From Canna indica (Eukaryota > Streptophyta > Magnoliopsida > Zingiberales > Cannaceae): 64,000 nucleotides of DNA. This document shows positions 56,405 through 64,000 of the stretch, in pieces (the stretch's first letter is position 1; every line of letters starts with the position of its first letter). The position numbers were made by a program, and so were the translations under genes. Location of the stretch: contig CP136891.1 in NCBI GenBank assembly GCA_034359265.1, positions 54,142,501 to 54,206,500 of the forward strand, given 5' to 3'. The notes under the pieces were generated by a model. It saw nothing but the letters and a program-made list of their open reading frames with translations, did not search any database and was not told where the DNA came from.

Positions 56405-57389
56405 CTACCAGCAAATTCTTCCCCTTACCCATAACTGGGGTGCTACATCTCTTTCTCCAAAAACATCCACGAAAGATTGTCTCATCCAGTATAGACGATG
56501 TCTTCCTTGCAATACACCTTCGTAAAAAGAATGAGAAAAAAAGTTGACTAACCAAAGTCTCCAAACGAGCACACTACCTATATAGGACGAGACTGATGCC
56601 CCCTCCCGATCTCTCTTTAACATCTCCTTGCAAGATAAAGGCATGGAGGGGCCGCACCTGATCAGAAATTTAGCAATGTGGTTTTCTTTGACAGAGAGCT
56701 CTTTCTCCGTCGCTTGACTAATCGAAAAAGGATCTTTAGTTCGGGACAGGGGGAACATCTCTTTCCCGAAGACAAGATCCAAGTATAACGGATTCAAGCG
56801 GGGCTTCGATTTTATCTTGAAAGAGTGTTTCTTAAAACTCTAGTGGGAACTCCAAAAGGAACTAAAAATTTTCTTTCCGGATACGCTACTAAGAGATACT
56901 AGAATCCCCCTTTACGAACTGACTATGTGAAAAAAGGAGAAGAAAACCCGAAGGCCCAGCTCAAGACTCAAGCAGTGCATCAAAATTTCAAAACAACAGA
57001 CGATAGCCCAAGGGGGCCACATTTGCCTGGTTCAAAACCCCACATTCGAAGTCCGTGAAGGGCAGACGAATCCCAAGCTCCTCAAACAAAACATGATACA
57101 TAAACAAGGACCCATATTCTCCACGATGGAAGATCCTGTTTGAAGAAGAGCAAGGGATGTAGTCGAAGGAATCTTCACTATCACAATGAGAAATTTTTAC
57201 CTTATCCCGGAAGGATTGAATGCTCTCTAGGTTGGTCATCATTGAACCTTCCTGGCGTATCTTCGACGAAACCCATGAGTAAGGGTTAGCTACCCTCTTC
57301 AACGGCCTCACCTCCGGTGCGATCCTAGTTTTTCTCTTGGTCATTGGCTTGAACAAAGATCCTTGAAGCAGAAGAAGACGAGAAACCAA
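56405..57389 (-). pseudogene. N-terminal part of a gypsy (Tat-like) extra ORF
   Basis: Open from 57389 to 56988: RVANPYSWVSSKIRQEG, SFRDKVKISHCDSEDSFDYI, FMYHVLFEELGIRLPFTDFE and LNQANVAPLGYRLLF. After stops it continues AGPSGFLLLFSHSQFVKGGF, GVPTRVLRN, IRYTWILSSGKRC and ELKILFRLVKR. The layout resembles the plant putative gypsy-type transposon domain (Transposase_28 group), a plant-specific protein of unknown role carried by Tat elements. It continues at 50767-50024 beyond the copia insertion. That assignment is by wording and order only. Confidence 0.6.
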
Positions 57390-57477
57390 AGAGACTCATT
57401 TGCCACTAAGGGAAACCTCCAAGAAAGACCAAGACACCGGAAGCGCGAAAAACATGGAGAGCGAGAGGAGGCTTGTC

Positions 57478-59569
57478 TGTTGGGATGGAAGAATAAGCAC
57501 AACGGAAAAAATGATTTTTAAAAAAATACAAACCATCCCAAAACCAGCAATCAACTTTAGCAATCTTCAAGGAATTCAATCTACGAGTAGAAGGAGATGA
57601 TATACCTTATACCACGGATGGTAAGGCTGCTCCTATCCCCGTTTCAAGACGTCCAAGCGCACATCCTCCAATGGAAGGTCCACTCCAAACACCTCGCAAC
57701 CAAGGGATAGCGAACACCAAGACCCATTGTGGCTCAACGTAGAGGGAAACTCAACCCCAAAAGGCACCTAGGTGAAGCCAACCCTTCCACCAAGAACTGA
57801 GCACCAAAAGGGAGGAAGAGGGGATGAGAAAATCACGAAACGAAGAGGAAGATGAAGGAATACCTCGCTGTCCTCCTTCGACTCCTCCAAGAAGATGAAG
57901 GAGATGACACACCCAAGAGGAAGAGACCTCCAAATCGGCTTCACAAACTCGGGAAGGAGGATCTTGATGGTCGGCCACCTATGGAGATCAAGAGGACCTC
58001 TTTGGAGTCTTGGTCTTCAAGAGGCTTCTCAAGAATCCAAGCCTTTGCTCCTCTCTGAGATCTCTAACCAATTTGCTTAACCCTTCTCAAAGGAGGTTAG
58101 ACCATCTATTTAAAAGGTGAGTAGGTGGCCCCCATGGTGGATGCAGCCCCCCTTTTTAAATCCTCTCCCCGGAATTCAAAATTCGAGGGTTTGTCTTCAA
58201 AACAATAATTTATATTTAATAGATTTATAATTAATTCGAAATTAATTAAATCCAACTAAATATAAACTTTAATTTATCTCTATAAATTAAATTCTTATTG
58301 ATTAGGATTTATCATGTGCCAATCCCTACAAATTAGGGTTATTGAGGAACTCCTTTCTCGCGTATTTGTTCCTATAGGAAACATCTTTCTTATCATGTTC
58401 GTAAATAAGATCCGTGATCGTGTTGCAACATGTCCATGCTAGTAGACATATAGTGCTGTATTCGGACTTTATCTCATAAGGTTCGTTATGAGGTTAGCCT
58501 ATTGTGTGTGATCCATTGGGCCACACACTAAGCCAGCAGTGAGTTGTGCATAATGGAGAGTCGGATCCGATAGAACGACTTCTATTCGAATCTTATGAAC
58601 CACCACTAAAATCCCTTTAGTGTGGTCATGAGAGACTCCACTCACAAGTCAAGATTGATGTCTAGCAACGTGTCATGACTACCCGGATAGTGTGAGGTTC
58701 AATCTACAAGGATTGAACGCCCTTCGGTGAGCAGTTATCGTGCAACTAAGTCCCTCAGTTACAACATCTCTAAGTCGGCTAGGGTACAGAAGAAGTGTCA
58801 AACCCTAATACCGATTCATATATATTCCACCCCCCAAGATGTCGTCTCAATAATGAAACATCAAAAACATCTTCCTGACTTTCATGTCTACTCTGGCCAT
58901 AGATTCCCGAGTCGATACTTGTAGGGACACATAGGATGTTATCTCCTCTCACTAGGAGTAACCGATTCCATATTGGTTGCTCACCTACCTCCATGAATGT
59001 TACCCCATGCACACTAATATCCGGCATATGATGCTGAGGGCCATGTAGGGATAAAACCAAGGCAATGGGTTGCCACTCACAAGGTAACCATGACAACCTC
59101 AAGTCCAAGGACTGCTTGCACCTAATATCACCCGAGGAACATCGCATGGACACTCATGTAAGGATTCCTTTCTGTGTTTCTCGTGCAGGTCCGTTCAGTA
59201 AACTCATTCCCTAATAAGCACATGCACTTGTACATTAATGACGACTCATAGGTAACTGTGAGATCAGCTACCCCTTATCGTATAAGGCATGTACCAAGTG
59301 CATCAGTCTATACGGAATCATCAATCCCCTAATTGGTGATCCTACGACTGGGAGCATTTAGAACAGGGACATCTGGATTCCATGTCTCACTGGCATGATC
59401 TCATCGTGGCCTTAGAATCAGTTGCCCGAGTTCATGGGGATCATCACAATCTAATATATACAAAATATAGATGCAGCATATGATGAAAAGATGCCTCATA
59501 TTATTCATTAACTATAAATAGTTCCCTACACATCAACATGTGATTGGCTCAATGACACTATTTCTTTCA
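57478..59569 (-). mobile_element. Solo LTR type C (copy C3) with perfect TTGTC target duplication
   Basis: On the minus strand it starts TGAAAGAAATAGTGTCATTG (59569) and ends CTTCCATCCCAACA (57478). Both flanks are TTGTC (57473-57477 and 59570-59574). A TTTTAAATAG box on the minus strand lies at about 58110. It defines the limits of the related, incomplete copies at 6842-8530 and 10546-12960. No coding region. Confidence 0.9.
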
Positions 59570-59574
59570 TTGTC

Positions 59575-59935
59575 TACCTTAAAGGCAATGAACCCCTCAT
59601 CGGACAGATAAAAGTAACATTGCAAAGTTAATCCCAACCGATCAAATTCACTTTATGGTGGTTTTTTGAAAAACCATGCAAGGATCAAGGGAACGTTTTC
59701 TTATCATGATTATTCCCTTGAATCAAAAAGGTGAAAACCAACCGGAGGACACGGGCCCTAGTAATAAGCCACCACACCAAGGCGCAAGAGACGAGGAGAC
59801 ATGACTCATGCAAATAAAAGATACGGTAACAAGGCCCAATCAGGGAGAATACAAAATGGTTGTATGCCCTCTCACGAAGCCGACCGAGTTTAGTATTCCT
59901 GAAGTGTTCTCCTCCAGTTCGACCACCTGACTCAA
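59575..59935. other. Continuation of gypsy extra-ORF DNA, degenerate
   Basis: On the minus strand SDEGFIAFKVD (about 59602-59570) may belong to the same extra ORF as 56405-57389. Beyond it nothing is recognisable up to the copia RNase H fragment. Confidence 0.35.
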
Positions 59936-60123
59936 ACTTCACAATCAAGCACATAGATCTAAGACATTATTTTCTAAGAGATAATGTACCTAAAAAGAAT
60001 ATTTTCGTGAAATTTCTACCAACGGATAAACATCTTGCGGATATATTCACAAAACCATTGAATGACAAAAGCTTTACAAATTTTGGAATGCAATTAGGAA
60101 TTTGTTTTATTCCATATGTTTAA
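59936..60123 (+). pseudogene. Copia RNase H C-terminal fragment
   Basis: The frame reads IKHIDLRHYFLRDNV, FVKFLPTDKHLADIFTKPLN and FGMQLGICF, then a stop at 60121. This is the conserved end of copia RNase H (KHIDLRHHF and LADIFTKPL motifs), with SIRE-type wording. The upstream pol is lost. Confidence 0.85.
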
Positions 60124-60553
60124 ATTCTTTTTGAAAATTGCATGGTTTCTCAAATCTCTTTGAAAAATCATTTCTTATAGTACCATCACACTCAAGTATA
60201 TGCCTTGTAATGGGGCTTTGCGATTTATCGGTGTTTGCCTTCCTAGGCTCACATCGGTAGGAAGAACTATAGTGGTAGATGATACTCGATTTTATGGTCT
60301 CGGTTTTCATGATGAAACTCATCAATAGTACCTTGCATTCTTCCCTTTTTGATTGATGTGAAATGGGGGAGAAAAGACTTGGTCACATTTGTTTTTATGA
60401 TGCATATAGATAGGGGGAGCTATATCTTAGATATGCATATTGATAGGGGGAGCTTAAGTTAGTTTTTATCATGAACTTACAAATGAGCACTTATCATATC
60501 TTAGAATTGCTTATTTTTTATGATTTATTTGTCATCATCAAAAAGGGAGAAAT
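60124..60553 (+). other. 3' untranslated region with serial polypurine tracts
   Basis: It includes ATGCATATAGATAGGGGGAG (about 60400) and TGCATATTGATAGGGGGAGC (about 60435), then AAAAGGGAGAAAT (60541-60553) right before an LTR start. The arrangement is the same as at 385-646. Confidence 0.65.
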
Positions 60554-60581
60554 TGTTGGCTCAAGGGTTCCACCTTGGTCT
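60554..60581 (+). mobile_element. First 28 bases of a 3' LTR, cut by the next element
   Basis: TGTTGGCTCAAGGGTTCC directly follows the polypurine tract. At 60582 a second LTR start begins. The 3' LTR of the RNase H-bearing element was therefore interrupted 28 bases in. Confidence 0.65.
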
Positions 60582-61573
60582 TGTTGGCCTAAGGTTTTCA
60601 ACATTGGTCTCAATCTCGGTTTTGATGATAACAAACATGAAACTAATGATTTTATGGAGACTTATTTTCAGGTTCCATATCTATTAGCGCTCGACGTTCG
60701 CGATCAAAAATATTGGAGAAATCGGAAAATCATAAGGACATTGGTCGACGCGTTCGGGTTCATCATGGAAATTTATAGAAGTTCGACGTGTGCACCAAAG
60801 ACGTCTTGGACGAGTCTAGAGAAGGCCTCCAAAGTTAACGCACGCTCAAGGTCGAAATCCAGAAACAAAGCGCGCAATAAGAAGATCCAAAGATTTAGTT
60901 TCCAGCATAGGTTCAGTCGACCAGTCGATCGATCGAATACTACCAAAAACTGGCAGTAGACAAGTCGATCGACCGAGCGGTCAACCGAAGTATGCCAGAA
61001 AGCGGCAGTATGAGAAGATTTATTTTGATAAGTCCTCTTCACTCTCTTCTTTTAATAGATTTATTTTGATTTGGTTTACTTTGATTTACTTGTGTGTTAT
61101 AAGAAGACCTAGTGTTTGGTCTTGTGATTGAGTGGTATCCTTGGTAAATAAGGTATAAAGCCACTTATGTAAACTAAGTTAGGAGTAGGTCTTAGGAATT
61201 TAGGTGGGAAAGCTCACTCGGTAGGAAGGCGGAATACTTCCGGGTGTGGAAGTGCCTTCGAGGTGAGTGTAGGGTCTTTCCGATGCAAAATCCTCGATTG
61301 TAAGCTACTCATAATTTAGTGGATTTAGGTGTGAAATCCTAAGCGCGGTGCTTAGGTAGTGGAGTAGGGATTGGGGCAGAACCACTATAAATAATTGTGT
61401 TAGCATTGATATTTTATTTGTATTAATTATTTTATCATTAATCGCTTCCGTATTTAGTCGTTCAATTGTGAATTGCCTAAGTAATCTAAGAAAGCGTGTA
61501 AAAACGAATTTAGGCAAATAGATTTAGTCAACACATTATTCACCTCCCCTCTAGTGTGGTCATTTCACCAACA
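60582..61573 (+). mobile_element. 5' LTR of copia type B (copy B5), promoter deleted
   Basis: It starts TGTTGGCCTAAGGTTTTC and ends CATTTCACCAACA. A primer-binding site TTGGTATTAGAGT (61575-61587; one base from the usual sequence in two places) follows. It keeps a short palindrome array (60911-61001), but the TATA box and flanking ~150 bases present in other copies are missing, so transcription from this LTR is unlikely. Confidence 0.78.
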
Positions 61574-61640
61574 TTTGGTATTAGAGTAGGTCGTAGATTG
61601 AGATTTCACCATCCCTCTACATCGTCTCTTGATCTGGAAA

Positions 61641-62857
61641 ATGGCACTAGAGAGTTTAGCGTCTTCACGTCCTAGGTTCGATGCCTTGAACTTTGGTCTT
61701 TGGAAATATAGGATGTACTCATACTTAAAGACTAAAGGATTTGGTGTCCTTAACATGTTAAGATTAGAATTCATTGAACCTAAGGTTGACATGCATGCTT
61801 GGAGTGAATTAGATAAGAAAATGTTTAAGTATAATGGAGATGCCATGAATTGTTTACTTTGCACATTACCAAATGACATCCTAGAAAACGTCATGCGCGC
61901 ATTGTTCTTCGGCTTATGATTTATGGGTCACTTTAAATGTTTTATATGATCATGCCAAAACCGAAGAGATTGACACTTTTAATGAAGGTGGTGATAACAA
62001 TGGTCACTCGCCTACTACTAATCTCATTTTTAATGCCCATAGTGCTTCTAGTCAAAGGAGTAACTCTAAGAGCCGAAAACGAAAGGTGATTTGTCATGCT
62101 TGCAAGGAAAAGGGGCATGTCAAATTTTTTTTATCCTTCTACGAAGAACAAAGCAAGGAGGAGGTCAAGTGCTTCCACCTCCACCTCTCATTCACTTGAA
62201 GCATCCTCTATCCATGACTATGAAGCCACTTCCAAAGTTAGCCTCATGGATGCAAATAATGAGGTACACTCTCATTCATCTAGTCATGATAATGATAATG
62301 ATAGTATTAACTCATCTAGTTCTCATGATATGCCGTATGATGAATTATTAAATGAGTGTAGAAAAATATATGCCTTGTTTGTTAAGAAAGATAAGGAAAA
62401 TAAAATATTGAAGAAAGAAAATATAAGGCTCAATTCTCATTTGCATGAATTCAAACTAGAAAATGAAAAGTTGAAGTCTAGGTCATTTGATTTATGTCAT
62501 GATAATTAAGAACTTGAGTTTAAAGTTTTGAAACTTGAAATGATGATTTGAAATCTAAAATGAAATCTAGAGATAATGATTTGAAAAATGATTTCAAATT
62601 TGAAAATGAGACTTTGAAAAATGAGAATTGTATGATGAAATCTCAAATGCAAGCCTTACACAAATCCATTAATGTCTTGAAAAATGAGGTTGTTTTCTTG
62701 AGTAGGAAAGCAAATAATTTATCTAATGTTTCATCTTTTAGAAATCCTACAACAAAAGATGTCTCTTATAAGAATGCGCATACACATCCTCCTCCTCATG
62801 TCAAGCTTTCTAAGTTTAGACCTCATGTTCACAAAAATGATAAAAAGAAGGGGGGTT
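61641..62857 (+). pseudogene. Copia gag pseudogene with coiled-coil C-terminus
   Basis: ATG 61641 opens MALESLASSRPRFDALNFGL and WKYRMYSYLKTKGFG, and has CTLPNDILENVMRA. Stops follow at about 61917. In a second frame a zinc knuckle CHACKEKGHVKFF has its last cysteine replaced by tyrosine. Then come a serine-rich stretch and a long charged coiled coil (ENKILKKENIRLNSHLHEFK, LKNEVVFLSRKANNL). It ends in GG and a stop within sequence shared with an LTR. SIRE-type gag proteins have this long C-terminal coil. Confidence 0.8.
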
Positions 62858-64000
62858 AAATAGTGTTGGGTGACTTTTTACTTCTACTTCAATTTCTTTT
62901 AAATCAATTCCAACTTTAACCGAAAGTAAGTGCAACTAAATGATGTTCGTTAGCAAGTATGAAACGCAATTTTAAGCAATCACACAAGGCAATGCAAACT
63001 CAAGAGATTTTAGTGGTTCGGCCAACTGCCTACTCCACTACCTTGGCTCCACACCAAGGATTTCTAACCAAATCCTTTATAGACTTTGTGTTTCCCTTTG
63101 AATACAACCGAGGACTTGGTTATCAACCATTTGAGAACTCCTCAAACCTATTCTCTTAGGCAAAACATAATTCTGCAAAGTAAACCCTAAGTGTTTACAC
63201 TAGCACACCTAGCAAACTAATCAATGAAGAACAAGTTCAAGTAACAAGTAAAATTACAATGAAAAGAGCTAAAGAATAAACCACAACTAAAAGCTCTTTT
63301 CCAAGCCTACAATGCCTCAAACTCCACAAGATGTTGAAATTGAATCGAAGCCGGAGTCGAGGGAAGATGAGCGTTTGTGAGAAATTGTTGATCAGAGAAG
63401 CAAGCGCGAGCAAATCAAGCTTATAAGGCACAAATCTCACTTTGGAAGCTTTTGTGAATGGTTAAGAGAGATTAATGAAGGTTGGTGAGGGGTATTTATA
63501 ACCCCTCACTCGGAATAGCTCTCCAACGGGCGTTTTTCTACCCGTTGGATGCTGATTGGTCGATTGTCGGTCGATCGTCGGTCGACCAATCGATCGACCG
63601 CCAAGTGACCGCTAGGCTACTGCCCTCTCTCGGCCACATTCGGTCGACCGAAGTGGCTACTGCCAATTTCCTCTATTGTTCGGTCGACCGAATTAGCCAC
63701 TGCTAATTTTTGGCTTCGTTCGGTCGATCGACCGAAGTGGCAACTGCCATTTTTCTGCCTTGTTCGGTTGACTGATCGGTCGATCGAACCTGGGCTGAGG
63801 CTATTTTTTAACATTTGTTTTGTTACACGCTTTTTCATGGGTTTTGTTACCAAATTTTTACTCGGATATCTTTACAAATAGGCTTGGGATGAGATCCTAG
63901 GGATATATTACATAGAATATATTCGATAATCTAAAAATTCTACTTAGTCTACATCCGAGACTTTTTTGACGATTTTTGTGTTTCTCCAAGCAAAGTTCGC
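62846..64000 (-). mobile_element. Copia LTR type A (copy A4), reverse orientation, runs off the window
   Basis: From GAAGGGGGGTTAAATAGTG the sequence matches copies A1 and A3. The first ~25 bases of the LTR end are replaced by the gag pseudogene, with AGAAGGGGGGTT shared at the join. The U3 array is at 63556-63787 and the TATA box at about 63501-63492 (minus). The 5' end of the LTR is beyond 64000. Confidence 0.75.
63492..63787 (-). promoter_or_regulatory. U3 palindrome array and TATA box of LTR A4
   Basis: At least eight TTCGGTCGACCGAA-type palindromes alternate with TGGCWACTGCCAWTTT spacers of about 45 bases. TATAAATACCCC on the minus strand lies about 55 bases from the array. This is the best-preserved array in the window. 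Confidence 0.55.

Overview
This window is plant nuclear DNA made almost entirely of transposable elements nested in one another. The host is a flowering plant. The GC-rich first coding exon of a captured phospholipase D fragment and the P450 family seen here fit a monocot, but that is inference. I found no intact host gene, rRNA, tRNA gene or CRISPR array. The host coding sequence present is one broken cytochrome P450 gene and several gene fragments carried by a CACTA transposon.

Layout. Bases 1-6105: the 3' end of a Ty1/copia element (heptad-repeat protein tail, polypurine tracts, 3' LTR), then an LTR in reverse orientation holding a gag-only copia derivative of the same family. 6106-12960: degenerate non-coding LTRs, two forming a long inverted repeat, with two solo LTRs inserted. 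12961-14222: an island without obvious repeats. 14223-23760: more solo or truncated LTRs, two SINE-like copies and a Tourist-like fragment. 23761-38300: a P450 pseudogene (minus strand, CYP86/CYP96-like) cut into pieces by a CACTA terminus, an 8.4-kb CACTA transposon and a Ty3/gypsy element. The CACTA carries exons of phospholipase D, a STRUBBELIG-type LRR protein, an alpha/beta hydrolase and one unrecognised protein, all on the plus strand, plus its own nested copia element. 38301-43546: AT-rich DNA, then two Tourist/Harbinger-like elements filled with a GC-rich minisatellite. 43690-57390: remains of Tat-like Ty3/gypsy elements (gag, RNase H/integrase, extra ORF), a LINE fragment, a 109-bp tandem repeat and a 5.6-kb copia deletion derivative. 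57478-64000: a solo LTR with perfect target duplication, copia 3' and 5' ends, a gag pseudogene and a final reverse LTR.

Boundaries rest on target-site duplications read directly: AACAA (11024-12544), TAGGG (19044-22945), TTGTC (57478-59569), CTA (CACTA, 25293-33671), TAA (41798-43546) and a 12-bp duplication around a SINE (43957-44178). The most unusual signals are: (1) palindromic GGTCGACC arrays in the U3 of every copia-type LTR here, ending about 53-65 bp from the TATA box wherever a TATA is present; (2) the multi-gene CACTA; and (3) Tourist-like elements that host a kilobase-scale minisatellite.
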